Positions 46,975 through 55,719 are shown, counted from the first letter of the stretch. The stretch: DNA of 64,000 bases from Citrobacter sp. Res13-Sevr-PEB04-36 (GCF_015672735.1 NZ_JADABY010000031.1:105009-169008); one strand, 5' to 3'. Program-made: numbers and translations. Notes: generated by a model not told the origin, from the sequence alone.

Positions 46975-48155
46975 TGGTTGATCCAATTGATTATACCGCA
47001 GGTCTGGATCGCTCCATTGCGAACGGGGCGAGACTCGGCGGCCTGATGGGTGTGGCAAACCAGCAGGAGCTGGAAAATCAGAAAGCGGCTGCGGCGAAGG
47101 AGCGGCAAGACAGTGCTTACGCTGCGCTGCAGAATGCAAAGCCGGAGGATTTACCAGCGCTTCGCAGACAATACCCTGAATTTGCGGATCTCATCCAGAA
47201 GGAGATCGGCGTGCAGGATGCTGAGCACGCTACGTTTGTTAACAAGGCGCTCAACAAAATATCTGTAGCGGCAGCAACCGGCAATCCGGCAATGATTCAA
47301 ACCGCAATAGAGCAAAACAAACCAGCGCTAATGAGCTTCGGCGTTGATCCGCAGGAAGCCATTCAAATGGCCCAAAACGACCCGCAGCAATTTGGATCAC
47401 TCCTTAAGGCGTCTATGTACGCGACTATGCCTTTCGAGAAGCAGGTTGATGCGCAGCAAAAGCAGCAGCAGTTAGATGAAACCGCTCGTAACAATCGGGA
47501 AAGCAATGCTGTCCAGTGGGCGAATAACAGCATCGCGCAGCAGAACGTTAACCTGCGGCGCATGGAGCTGGCTGATAAGGGATTTGACCGACAGATCGCC
47601 AGGGAAACAAATGCCATTAAGCTTGCTGACTTGCAGGATAAACGACAGCAAAACCAGCAAGAAATTACACGAGTTAGACAAGAGCGAGATAGCGCCTATG
47701 ACACGCAAAGGGAAGGGTTGCAGGAAACTCTTGACCTCATTGGTGATTTAAAAACAGACAAGGATGGGCGCTACGGTGGACTTGAAGGGCAAGCAGGCAT
47801 TCTTCCCCGCGTTCCAGGCACTGTAGGGGCGGCCTACAGGGATAAGGTTGAACGGCTGAACGCCATGCTTTCACTGGATAAGTCAGGCGTGTTGAAAGGT
47901 ACGCTTTCAGAATCAGACATGAAATTGGTAAGAAATGCCGCAAGTGGACTTAATACCAGCATGCCTACTGATGCGTTTGATAAGCGGCTAAATGCCATTC
48001 AGCAGAAAATTGAAAATGCAGCCTCACGCATTCCGGTAACTGACTCCTACACGCAGAGGAATTACCCTGGAGCCCCACAGATAGGTACGGTGGATGGTGG
48101 GCATATTTTCCTCGGCGGCGATCCGTCTAACTCTAAAAACTGGAAGGCGCAATAA
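46974..48155 (+). CDS. 20: Ejection protein gp20
   Basis: A 393-residue protein, shorter than P22 gp20 (471). The N-terminal half (VDPIDYTAGLDRSIANGARLG) and a Gln/Arg-rich coiled coil (about 165-255) match phage DNA-transfer proteins. It shares one base with each neighbour. gp20 enters the cell with gp7 and gp16. Confidence 0.9.
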   Translation: MVDPIDYTAGLDRSIANGARLGGLMGVANQQELENQKAAAAKERQDSAYAALQNAKPEDLPALRRQYPEFADLIQKEIGVQDAEHATFVNKALNKISVAAATGNPAMIQTAIEQNKPALMSFGVDPQEAIQMAQNDPQQFGSLLKASMYATMPFEKQVDAQQKQQQLDETARNNRESNAVQWANNSIAQQNVNLRRMELADKGFDRQIARETNAIKLADLQDKRQQNQQEITRVRQERDSAYDTQREGLQETLDLIGDLKTDKDGRYGGLEGQAGILPRVPGTVGAAYRDKVERLNAMLSLDKSGVLKGTLSESDMKLVRNAASGLNTSMPTDAFDKRLNAIQQKIENAASRIPVTDSYTQRNYPGAPQIGTVDGGHIFLGGDPSNSKNWKAQ

Positions 48156-50392
48156 TGGCTAAACCATGGGAGAAATACCAAGGAGCAACCGCTGTAGATG
48201 AAGCAGATACTGGCAGTAGCACTGAGCCATGGCTGAAGTATCAGCAAGCGCAGGCTCAGCCAGAATCTCCGCAACCACAAAGTCAGCAGGGTTCAGATAG
48301 TTTGGATAGCAGCATGATTGGCGCGCTTAAAGCCGCTGGCCGGAGTATCGGAGAAGACTTCCCCGGGGCAGCCGAACAGGCCGCAAGAGGGATTGCCAAC
48401 ATTCCAGCAGACTTGGCTCAGGGTGGGGTCAACATTCTTAATACTGTAGGCAAGGCGGCGGCATGGGCAAATGGAGTTTTAGGTGTAAACGATGGTGGCT
48501 TTACTCCTATACAAGATGTTTATCGCCCTATCGATCAGCCAATAGATCCATACGCCAAGATTGGTGAAGAGATTGGCAACTATTTGATACCAGGCGCTGG
48601 CCCTGTGGGTGGCGCAATGATTGGTTCGGTGGCAAACGCTGGCAATCAGCCTGGCGATTTTGCGGAAAACGCCACAAAGGAAATGGCGATAAATACCGCA
48701 TTAATGGGCATCCCCTCCCTATATCGTGGTGCAAAAGCACTGATTGGAAGAGGGGCGGAAGCCGCGCCAATATCAGCTGCAACATCAGCGATAGATGAAG
48801 GCGCGGGTGCTGCGACCGCCGCTAAGGAAGCCATCCCCACGCCCGGAGTGCAGGAAACCGCCGCAAAGGTTGGCGAGGCTGCGCAATCAGGCAAGCCAAG
48901 TCGTATAGCTGACGTTGTTAACGACATTCAGCCAAAGCAGGATGTAATTGATGCCACCAAGAATCTCGGCCTTGATCCTGATGATATGCTTGAGGCATAC
49001 ACTTCCGGGAATGATGCTTTCAAGGCGGTTCAGATGGGGCTTGCCTCGCAAGACGAGTCGGTACTGGCTGCGGTTAAGAGGGATAGCATTAAGCGGATAT
49101 CTGAGCGAGCTTCAAAAATCATTGACGATGCCGGGGCCATGCCCGATCGGCTAGCAATGGATGACAAGTTCAAAACAGGATTTGAGACCACGAGAAGGGC
49201 GTTAAAGGCAAAAGAAAAGGAGCTTTTTACACCTATTAATAACGCCATTTCTCCGCGCACACCTGTTGAGTCAGTAAATACCAAAAGCATGCTTGATGAT
49301 ATGGCTGATGATGTTGGCGGTTATCAATATCTTTCACCTGTTGAAAAGGAAGTGTACGAGGCAATATCCCCGACCACTGACAAGGCAGGCCCGTTAACAT
49401 ACCGGCGACTTAGGAACATGATGTCTATGGTTGGCGCTGAACTTGAAAAGGCGGGAACACCATTTGGCAGCACTAAAGAGAGGAACCTTAGCGCCCTTTA
49501 TTCCACATTATCGAAAGACCGTGATGCCGTGGCTATTTCTCACGGGCTATCAGACCAGTTAAAGGCCGCCAATGCTGTTACCGCACAGCGAAAAATGATG
49601 GAGAAACGAGTTTACAACCTTATTGGCAAGGATTTGACGGGCGATGTGACGGTTAAAGCTAAAAGCGCACTTGATGGGCTTTATAGCGGGAATACAAAAC
49701 CATTCGTTCAACTGATGCGCTCTATGCCAGACAAGGACATGCGCAGCCAACTTATAGCTACCGGAATGCGCGACATGCTGCGCAAAGGGAGCAGATCGGA
49801 TCTGGCTGATAATATAAATGGATTGGTTGATTTTTATGGGGAGCTTAAAAGAAAGGGCACCATCCGCCTTCTCGAGAAGGAACTTCCAGCGCAAACGATG
49901 CGCGAACTCAATGATTTCTACAAACTGGGACGTGAAGTTAAAGCGACAAATAGATTTCACATACCCAACGGAAAATTAAATGGATTTCTAAAAAAACTAG
50001 ACCAGCCTGGAGGATTTATTGATCAGCTTTCAAGGCATGGGAAAATGGCGATAATCGCCACTGCATTGGGGCATGTTCCTGTAGTTGGCCCAATCCTGAA
50101 TACATCCGTTGCCGCCCATATGGGGGCGAAGGAGGCTATTAGGAAAACAGGGGCTGATGCTGCGCAGGAGTTGATGACTAGCCCGGTGTGGAAGGATATG
50201 GTTTCTGCCGCCAAACGGAGACCTAGCGCAGAGGCACAGGAAAAAATCGCCGCCCATTTTGAAAAGAGAATTGCTGCAATTCCTGCATGGAAAGAGTTTT
50301 ATCGCTCACTTCCGGCAGAGCAGAAAGAGAGAATAGCCAGGGCGGGAATTATCGGCTGGCTATCAGGTGAGGCTGAGGAAGGCGGGAACTAA
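48155..50392 (+). CDS. 16: Ejection protein gp16
   Basis: A 745-residue protein, larger than P22 gp16 (609). N-terminal MAKPWEKYQGATAVDE and later Ala-rich amphipathic segments, then a conserved body (about 280-700). gp16 moves DNA across the membrane. The first 150 residues (WLKYQQAQAQPESPQPQ...) and the C-terminal helix may account for the extra length. Last gene of the structural block before the immI-like region. Confidence 0.9.
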   Translation: MAKPWEKYQGATAVDEADTGSSTEPWLKYQQAQAQPESPQPQSQQGSDSLDSSMIGALKAAGRSIGEDFPGAAEQAARGIANIPADLAQGGVNILNTVGKAAAWANGVLGVNDGGFTPIQDVYRPIDQPIDPYAKIGEEIGNYLIPGAGPVGGAMIGSVANAGNQPGDFAENATKEMAINTALMGIPSLYRGAKALIGRGAEAAPISAATSAIDEGAGAATAAKEAIPTPGVQETAAKVGEAAQSGKPSRIADVVNDIQPKQDVIDATKNLGLDPDDMLEAYTSGNDAFKAVQMGLASQDESVLAAVKRDSIKRISERASKIIDDAGAMPDRLAMDDKFKTGFETTRRALKAKEKELFTPINNAISPRTPVESVNTKSMLDDMADDVGGYQYLSPVEKEVYEAISPTTDKAGPLTYRRLRNMMSMVGAELEKAGTPFGSTKERNLSALYSTLSKDRDAVAISHGLSDQLKAANAVTAQRKMMEKRVYNLIGKDLTGDVTVKAKSALDGLYSGNTKPFVQLMRSMPDKDMRSQLIATGMRDMLRKGSRSDLADNINGLVDFYGELKRKGTIRLLEKELPAQTMRELNDFYKLGREVKATNRFHIPNGKLNGFLKKLDQPGGFIDQLSRHGKMAIIATALGHVPVVGPILNTSVAAHMGAKEAIRKTGADAAQELMTSPVWKDMVSAAKRRPSAEAQEKIAAHFEKRIAAIPAWKEFYRSLPAEQKERIARAGIIGWLSGEAEEGGN

Positions 50393-50409
50393 CCATTGGC
50401 CACGGAAGG

Positions 50410-50835
50410 CTAACTGATGTAATCGTCGACTTCGCCAATTAGCTTTCCACACATCGGCTCTAGCTGATCTATCACAATATCTAATCCTGCGGGCGTGACC
50501 ACTTTATCAAACCAGATGGATTTATCGGCAAGGTCATTAAGGTAATCCGGATCTATCAGTGAATTGATTTGCGCCTGGATCTGGATGGCATGCTCGTTCA
50601 GGTAAAAGGCCCATTGGCGGTTAAGCACAATTTCAGAAAGGATAATCAATCCTTCTTTTGTTTTGGCGGCCTCTCTGGCTGATGTGTTTTTTTCGCGAGC
50701 CAATTCAGCAAGGTCATAGAAAGCACGCTCTTCAACCTCGCCTTTCACGCTGTAGAAATGCTTTGCGTCGCTTTTTGCTTTTGTTAGCTGCTTCTGAAGA
50801 GAAGCGATTTGTTCTTTTTTTGATAGACCAAACAC
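50410..50835 (-). CDS. Unknown protein in the sieA position
   Basis: A 141-residue soluble, helical protein beginning MFGLSKKEQIASLQKQLTKA, without membrane segments. The GTG start at 50,835 was chosen because AAGGAGG lies six bases upstream, whereas an ATG 21 bases earlier would put this site inside the gene. In P22 this place (leftward, between gene 16 and mnt) is held by the superinfection-exclusion gene sieA, but SieA is a membrane protein, so this is a replacement of unknown function. It is a candidate lysogeny-expressed (moron) gene. Confidence 0.7.
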   Translation of the reverse strand: MFGLSKKEQIASLQKQLTKAKSDAKHFYSVKGEVEERAFYDLAELAREKNTSAREAAKTKEGLIILSEIVLNRQWAFYLNEHAIQIQAQINSLIDPDYLNDLADKSIWFDKVVTPAGLDIVIDQLEPMCGKLIGEVDDYIS

Positions 50836-50880
50836 ACCAACCTCCTTAGGTTCCATTACTGTAGCACGGGTGAAAAGCGG

Positions 50881-50904
50881 AAGCCTACTCAGGTAGGCTT
50901 TTTG
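50881..50904 (+). terminator. Rightward terminator before the immI-like region
   Basis: AAGCCTAC-TCAG-GTAGGCTTTTTG: a perfect eight-base stem with a T-run on the plus strand only. It overlaps the end of a leftward repressor gene and would stop late transcripts coming from gene 16 unless Q is bound. Confidence 0.75.
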
Positions 50905-51248
50905 TTTTTAGGTATCAGTTCGTATTTTTCGTTGATCATACCGAGTAGATTATCGCTGAATCTATCAAGCATTTTCTCCATCTCCTTATGTGATAACGTT
51001 ACAGTTTTTTCAATGTCATCACTTTTTTTATCTAATGCACTTAGCCGTTCCCTGAACTGTTGAACGACCGGACCATCATCTGGACCAAAATCACGACAAA
51101 CTCTAATCGCCAATTCTAGCAACGCAATTATTTCAGAGTTTATAGATCTACCGTCATTTTTAGCCATTTCGGCAATTACATCACGCATCCCATCAGGGAA
51201 TCTTACCGTGAACTTATCTTGCATCTGGCTCGGGAATTTTTCAGACAT
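50889..51248 (-). CDS. Mnt-position ribbon-helix-helix repressor
   Basis: A 119-residue protein. Residues 8-50 (QMQDKFTVRFPDGMRDVIAEMAKNDGRSINSEIIALLE) form an Arc/Mnt-type ribbon-helix-helix; the rest is an acidic tail with coiled coil. It is divergent from the arc-like gene with two operator-like repeats between them, as mnt is in P22, though its sequence outside the DNA-binding part is not Mnt. Expected to keep the antirepressor silent in the lysogen. Confidence 0.82.
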   Translation of the reverse strand: MSEKFPSQMQDKFTVRFPDGMRDVIAEMAKNDGRSINSEIIALLELAIRVCRDFGPDDGPVVQQFRERLSALDKKSDDIEKTVTLSHKEMEKMLDRFSDNLLGMINEKYELIPKNKKPT

Positions 51249-51273
51249 GATTCACCTCAAATAAAAATCATTG

Positions 51274-51293
51274 TAGAGGCAACTTGACTTCAT
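51274..51293. promoter_or_regulatory. immI operator copy 1
   Basis: TAGAGGCAACTTGACTTCAT; 15 or more of 20 bases agree with the copy at 51,317. Each is an imperfect palindrome around GGCAA/TTGCC. Confidence 0.7.
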
Positions 51294-51311
51294 GCGCAAT
51301 CGTGGTAAATT
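51284..51311 (+). promoter_or_regulatory. Candidate Pant promoter
   Basis: TTGACT, 16 bases, TAAATT. It begins inside operator copy 1 and ends just before operator copy 2, so both copies could block it. Confidence 0.55.
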
Positions 51312-51316
51312 GACTC

Positions 51317-51336
51317 TAAAGGCAATTTGCCTTCAT
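51317..51336. promoter_or_regulatory. immI operator copy 2
   Basis: TAAAGGCAATTTGCCTTCAT, containing AAGGCAATTTGCCTT, nearly a perfect palindrome; 21 bases before the arc-like start codon. Confidence 0.75.
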
Positions 51337-51356
51337 TGATGAGATGAGGAGACAGC

Positions 51357-51518
51357 ATGGAAAAGAATGAAGTGAAGACAACTCTTCGCTATCCGTACCG
51401 CTTTAAGGAAGAAGTTAAACGTATCGCAGAGGAAGAGGGAATGTCAGAAAACTCTGTGTTGGTTCAAGGATTGGCTTGGTGGTTGAAGTACCGGGAGAAA
51501 ATGCAGAATGCTCTCTAA
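51357..51518 (+). CDS. arc: Arc-like ribbon-helix-helix repressor
   Basis: A 53-residue protein, the same length as P22 Arc: a beta strand (KTTLRYPYRF) and two helices (EEVKRIAEEEG, SENSVLVQGLAWWLKY). Arc lowers expression of its own operon including the antirepressor. Preceded by GAGGAG. It overlaps the antirepressor gene by 11 bases, indicating coupled translation. Confidence 0.87.
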   Translation: MEKNEVKTTLRYPYRFKEEVKRIAEEEGMSENSVLVQGLAWWLKYREKMQNAL

Positions 51519-52221
51519 AAATAGCGAAGCCCAGCAGTGCGCTAACACTAACCGGGCCTCTATGTCGGAAACCGTATGCAAGGAAACCAACATGAATATT
51601 GTAGCAAAATCAGATTACAACTTCCACGGAGTTAATTTGGTGCCAGTAGAAAATAAGCAAGGCGTTTGGTTCACGTCATCGGATCTTGCTTCTGCGCTGG
51701 AATACTCAAACAGTCGCGCTGTGACCATGATTTACAATAAGTACGCGGATGAATTTAGCGACGGAATGACTCAGGTACTCGAAGTGAGTACCTCAGGAAA
51801 TTACCGCAAGAAGGTGCGCGTTTTCTCACTGCGCGGCGCTCACCTAATCGCGATGTTTGCCCGTACCGATGTAGCCAAAGAGTTTCGTCGCTGGGTGCTG
51901 GATATCCTGGATCGCGAGGTGCAGGACTCACCGATCGCTAAGCAGTTTTCTGATGAGGAGTTGGTGAGTCTTTGTTACTTGCAGCTCTGGATGGAAAAGA
52001 GCCAGCAGATCAGCAAGAAGCTCTATCCTGCGATGCGCGAACTGGGATCTGAACTTTCAGGCAAGCTACGCGATATCGCACATGAAACCAGGTACATGAC
52101 GGACGAAACCAAAAAGTTATTACTCCGCGAAACGCAGAACCTGGATAACTCGAATTTTGTCGTAAGTCGCGCTCAGCCTGTGCTGGCAAAACTCCGCGGA
52201 GAAGAAGGATGGATTCACTGA
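51508..52221 (+). CDS. ant: BRO-N antirepressor
   Basis: A 237-residue protein with an N-terminal BRO-N domain (about 35-125): VKNFHG-type start, GVWFTSSDLASALEYSNSRAVTMIYNKYADEF and FSLRGAHLIAMFARTDVAKEFRRWVLD. The C-terminal part is a helical domain. Phage antirepressors of this type inactivate CI-like repressors or serve in host takeover. It lies in the position of P22 ant. A second start at 51,592 (MNIVAK) has AAGGAAA ahead and would give the BRO domain alone with no leader; either is possible. Confidence 0.85.
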   Translation: MLSKNSEAQQCANTNRASMSETVCKETNMNIVAKSDYNFHGVNLVPVENKQGVWFTSSDLASALEYSNSRAVTMIYNKYADEFSDGMTQVLEVSTSGNYRKKVRVFSLRGAHLIAMFARTDVAKEFRRWVLDILDREVQDSPIAKQFSDEELVSLCYLQLWMEKSQQISKKLYPAMRELGSELSGKLRDIAHETRYMTDETKKLLLRETQNLDNSNFVVSRAQPVLAKLRGEEGWIH

Positions 52222-52286
52222 TGGGCGTATGGGATGGCGCAAAAAGAAAAACCGCCAGTTACAGCTGGCGGTCTACTGAAGTCTAA
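52221..52286 (+). CDS. Possible 21-residue leader frame
   Basis: ATG overlaps the ant stop and the frame (MGVWDGAKRKTASYSWRSTE...) ends before the next gene. A perfect eight-base hairpin (ACCGCCAG/CTGGCGGT, 52,251-52,272) lies inside it without a T-run. It could act as a coupled leader or simply be a structured spacer. Evidence is weak. Confidence 0.3.
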   Translation: MGVWDGAKRKTASYSWRSTEV

Positions 52287-52304
52287 CAACGCATAGGAAC
52301 GTAT

Positions 52305-53048
52305 ATGACTAAGATGAATTTAGCAGTTACTGGTTCTGTTGTCACCGAGAAAACTATTGATAGCCAGTATCTGCTGGAGATGGTCAATAAGGCTCGCAAG
52401 GAGTGCGGGGAAGGGGTGGTGCGTAATAACGTATTCATTGACCGCATTAAGGATGAACTTGATGGCGAGACCTACAAAATTTTTGTAGGTCAAAAAAACG
52501 GCTCAGAAATTGAAGTCGTTGAAATGTCCATCAAGCAGGCTCTCCGCGTGGCCGCCCGCGAGTCGAAAGCTGTTCGCCGCTCATTGGTAGATAAGCTCGA
52601 AGATATGCAGGCGATCCCGGCAATGCCGAAAAGCCAGTCTGGTATCACTGAATATCGCCTAGCAAAGGCTGATCAGCTGAAAGCTCAGGCATTGGAAAAG
52701 AACATTGCCAGCGCCCGTGAGATTATGGCTATGCTGCCGCGCCTTGATCCAATGGCGCATCAGGTTCTTGCAGCATCTTTGATTAATCCACTCATCGGCT
52801 ATGATGCGATTCCGCTGCCGGTATTGGAGGAGCATTACCATACCGCTGGCGAAGTGGGCGAGATGCTTGGCGTGTCTGCTCAGAAGATCGGACGCACTGC
52901 CAATGCCAATAACCTCAAGACTGAGCAGCATGGTAAGTTTTTCTTGGACAAATCGGCCCATTCCAGCAAGCAGGTTGAAGCGTTCCGCTACAATGCTGAG
53001 GGTGTGAAAGCGCTGCGCCACCTGATCCATGGTGCTGATGTAGCATAA
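52305..53048 (+). CDS. Second antirepressor-type protein
   Basis: A 247-residue protein. The N-terminal domain (about 20-100) ends with SIKQALRVAARESKAVRRSLVDKLEDMQ, the signature of the Rha/AntB-like antirepressor group, and the C-terminal domain (YHTAGEVGEMLGVSAQKIGRTANANNLKTEQHGKFF) resembles the KilA-C/ANT domain found at the end of many phage antirepressors. Follows ant by 83 bases, so the immI-like region has two candidate antirepressors under one promoter. Confidence 0.78.
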   Translation: MTKMNLAVTGSVVTEKTIDSQYLLEMVNKARKECGEGVVRNNVFIDRIKDELDGETYKIFVGQKNGSEIEVVEMSIKQALRVAARESKAVRRSLVDKLEDMQAIPAMPKSQSGITEYRLAKADQLKAQALEKNIASAREIMAMLPRLDPMAHQVLAASLINPLIGYDAIPLPVLEEHYHTAGEVGEMLGVSAQKIGRTANANNLKTEQHGKFFLDKSAHSSKQVEAFRYNAEGVKALRHLIHGADVA

Positions 53049-53064
53049 CTAATTGATATTTATC

Positions 53065-53117
53065 CAGAGTGCATTTTTGCACTCTGCTAAGTAAACCCGC
53101 TTAATCGCGGGTTTTTT
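53065..53117 (+). terminator. Tandem terminators after the second antirepressor
   Basis: First hairpin CAGAGTGC-ATTTTT-GCACTCTG, then ACCCGC-TTAATC-GCGGGT followed by TTTTTTC. The second one overlaps the end of the disrupted mnt on the other strand. Confidence 0.8.
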
Positions 53118-53355
53118 CTTTCCTAAGAATATCAGCAGCTACTTCTTTTACCTGCTCTGAAATCAAGGAGGCCAATCGCTCAGCATCATCACGGTACCCG
53201 CGTACCGGTGACGGCCTGGCCAATGACTCTTCCATCGTTGCCACAATCTCTGCATTGATAGACCTGTTGTTCATTTTTGCACGCTGCTTAATCTTAGCGT
53301 GCAACTCGTGTGTAAGCCTCAAGTGGAACTGCGCCTCATCCTATTTGCTATACAT
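53101..53355 (-). pseudogene. mnt: mnt homologue disrupted by an amber codon
   Basis: Residues after codon 5 (DEAQFHLRLTHELHAKIKQ...) align with P22 Mnt: a beta strand FHLRLT, helices around NNRSINAEIVATMEES, and RPSPVRGYRDDAERLA which matches KPSPVTGYRNDAERLA of P22 Mnt. The frame starts ATG-TAT-AGC-AAA (53,355) with GAGG upstream, but codon 5 is TAG, a single C-to-T change from CAG. Restart from a TTG six codons later would lose the DNA-contacting strand. Also displaced: it lies between the second antirepressor and the tailspike. Confidence 0.75.
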
Positions 53356-53489
53356 CCTTGATGCCTCACCAGTGGGTGGAATGGCATCGTAAAACCTACT
53401 GGATAAATCAACAATCGTACTATTTCGGTATGTAACTATATCTCACCGCAGCTCGCCTGTGGGGATTACTTGCGCCTGGAGCACAGTAA
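53356..53489. other. Gap between mnt and tailspike
   Basis: About 134 bases with no gene. I see no clear promoter; the tailspike may be read from the late promoter by Q-modified polymerase passing the immI terminators, as in P22. Confidence 0.5.
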
Positions 53490-55460
53490 ATGTCAGATTA
53501 TATAACCGCCAATGTCGTTGTAAGCATGCCTTCGCAGTTGTTCACTATGCCGCGCTCATTCAAAGCTGTGGCTAACGGTAAAATCTACATCGGCCAGATT
53601 GATACGGATCCGGTTAACCCTGCGAACCAGATTCAGGTATACCTTGAGAATGAAGATGGCAGCCATGTGCCTGTCGCCCAGCCGCTTATCATCAACGCCG
53701 GAGGATATCCGGTATATAACGGACAGATTGCAAAGTTTGTTACCGTGCAGGGCCATTCTATGGCTGTTTATGACGCATATGGAACTCAGCAGTTCTACTA
53801 TCCGAACGTCTTGAAGTATGATCCTGATCAGTTCAGGAATCAGTTGGAAAGTGATGATGGAGCAGGCCTTATTGGAAGTGAAAGTGGTAAGAGCGTGCAG
53901 GAAGAAATAGATAATCTTCACCAAGATTCACTTAGCTCAAAGAAAAATTATACTCCATGTATTTCTTTTGTTTTTGATGATGCCAAAGAATCTCATTATT
54001 CAGTAGTAGCTCCACTGTTTGCCTCAAAGGGAAAATCATGCGGATTTGCTGTAAATACTGGAAATGTCAACTTAACTAGTGACATGAGTGGAACTGAGAT
54101 AATTGAGCTTGCAGCGCAAGGATTTGAGATTATTAATCATTCATTTTCATCTGTACCATTCAGTTCATCAGTTAACGCTACATTTGTTAGAGCTGAGCTT
54201 GAGACAGCTCAATCATTTTTTAACGAAATGGGGATTAATCCAAGGATTATGCAATCTCCCAGTTCTGTTGCTGATGATTCTTTTCAACCATTAATTAGGA
54301 GTATGTTCGAGTATGCGTTTACAACGGCCCCCAATGCTACGCCAATGAAAAACATGCTTCCTACCGAATTGTATCGATATGGTCTTGAAACATCAGATGG
54401 TATTATTTCATTATCCACTGCCCAAGCGATAATTGATTCGGCAGTAGAAGCATCAGGCGTTGTGGTATTTTATGCGCATGACGTTCCTGCCGATAGTGAT
54501 AAGCTTCAGCTAATATCAGATGTTATTGATTATGCCGTTGCGCATGATGTTGATGTTGTTCCACCATCCATTGCCGCTGCTTCAGCTACGGTATCTCCCT
54601 GCATCCCATCAATGATATATATTAAGGGAAGAACACTGGTTAACAATACCAGTGGCTGGACTGCTACTAACGGGTCTGTTTCAGTTTCTGCTAATGGCGA
54701 TATTTATGTAACAGCCACCGCTCCTGGTTCATGCTTAGTACAGAGAAGTATACCAATGCGCATGAAAAATGGAGAAACAGTCAATTTTTCTGCGGCAGTA
54801 CGAAATATGATTGGTTCCGTTACTTCTGCATCAATAGGTCTGAATGCTTTTTCTGGCTCATCAACAACTAAAACTGCTGAGTATTCCATTGTCGGTCTGG
54901 ATAATCTTTACAGGCGATATAGTGCTGCTCAGCAAATTGGCAGCACCGTAGACCGAGTTCTTCAGTTTATTAGGGTAACATTTGCATCAGCTGGTGATCA
55001 GATATTGATTAGAGCTCCTACTGTTAGATATGGATTGAATGTTTCACCTGATACCAGTTGGCGAACTCTTTATGGCGTAGGGATTGTTTCCGGGCAATTG
55101 ATACCAAACAATTCAGGGGCATATACGTCAATAAGCTTGACAACTGCTAGTGATAACGGGCTGTTTACCGTAGCTAACAATGCAATCAGTTTTTCAAGAC
55201 CATGCACAGTTATGTTGTCTGTTTCTATGCTAGCAGTTGGTTCTGGTTTGTCAGGTAACGCCGGAGGAATTCTTCGCATTTTAGTTGGTAACACAACTAT
55301 TAGCGTGGCATCATCTGGAGGAGCTAACGCTGCTGGCGCATCACATTCTTTAACTCTCGCGCTAGATGCAAGCGCAAACATAGCATTTGATATGCTTAAT
55401 ATTGGGTCAGTATTTAATATCAACCCTCAATCGAATATAATTATCCAAGAAATAATATAA
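53490..55460 (+). CDS. Tailspike with polysaccharide-deacetylase-like domain
   Basis: A 656-residue protein. Residues 1-110 are the P22 tailspike head-binding domain ([48 protein letters not shown]). Residues about 155-360 show a NodB-type layout: CISFVFDD with Asp163/Asp164, NHSFSS with His217, SPSS at 256-259, and FYAHD with His330. A second His of the usual HxxxH metal pair is replaced by Ser221. Residues about 375-520 and 525-656 are beta-rich domains, the last resembling a C1q/TNF-like jelly roll. P22 endorhamnosidase is absent. Its DNA is visibly richer in A+T than the head genes, which suggests recent acquisition. Likely modifies, rather than cuts, the receptor. Confidence 0.85.
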   Translation: MSDYITANVVVSMPSQLFTMPRSFKAVANGKIYIGQIDTDPVNPANQIQVYLENEDGSHVPVAQPLIINAGGYPVYNGQIAKFVTVQGHSMAVYDAYGTQQFYYPNVLKYDPDQFRNQLESDDGAGLIGSESGKSVQEEIDNLHQDSLSSKKNYTPCISFVFDDAKESHYSVVAPLFASKGKSCGFAVNTGNVNLTSDMSGTEIIELAAQGFEIINHSFSSVPFSSSVNATFVRAELETAQSFFNEMGINPRIMQSPSSVADDSFQPLIRSMFEYAFTTAPNATPMKNMLPTELYRYGLETSDGIISLSTAQAIIDSAVEASGVVVFYAHDVPADSDKLQLISDVIDYAVAHDVDVVPPSIAAASATVSPCIPSMIYIKGRTLVNNTSGWTATNGSVSVSANGDIYVTATAPGSCLVQRSIPMRMKNGETVNFSAAVRNMIGSVTSASIGLNAFSGSSTTKTAEYSIVGLDNLYRRYSAAQQIGSTVDRVLQFIRVTFASAGDQILIRAPTVRYGLNVSPDTSWRTLYGVGIVSGQLIPNNSGAYTSISLTTASDNGLFTVANNAISFSRPCTVMLSVSMLAVGSGLSGNAGGILRILVGNTTISVASSGGANAAGASHSLTLALDASANIAFDMLNIGSVFNINPQSNIIIQEII

Positions 55461-55469
55461 TTTTAATTT

Positions 55470-55492
55470 AAGCCCACTGAGTGGGCTTTTTG
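55470..55492 (+). terminator. Terminator after the tailspike
   Basis: AGCCCAC-TGA-GTGGGCT followed by TTTTTG, ten bases after the tailspike stop. Confidence 0.88.
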
Positions 55493-55719
55493 TTGTGTGC
55501 TGGGCATGCTTAGCAGTTCTGGGATGAAAGTCCACTGTCCAGCCTGATGGTGGCGAAGGACTAGTGAATCGCAAGGGGGAATATTCGCGATTCTGATATG
55601 TTTACCGCAGAGTCGCCTGATGGAAAGGACCACGTACTGCATAACTGGCTTTTAATATCAGATGTGAAAATAAACAAGTAGAGAAAACTTAAGTTCATGC
55701 ACGGATTTAGGCTTATACA
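55493..55719. other. Phage right end, no gene
   Basis: About 227 bases between the tailspike terminator and the integrase fossil with no supportable gene. Near its end the segment AAGTTCATGCACGGATTTAGG (55,691-55,711) resembles the att region of fliE (CATGCA and TTTAGG in register apart from three inserted bases). Confidence 0.5.

Noticed and set aside
53490..55460. Assignment as a P22 endorhamnosidase tailspike
   Set aside because: Only the first 110 residues match P22; the parallel beta-helix sequence is missing and NodB-like motifs are present.
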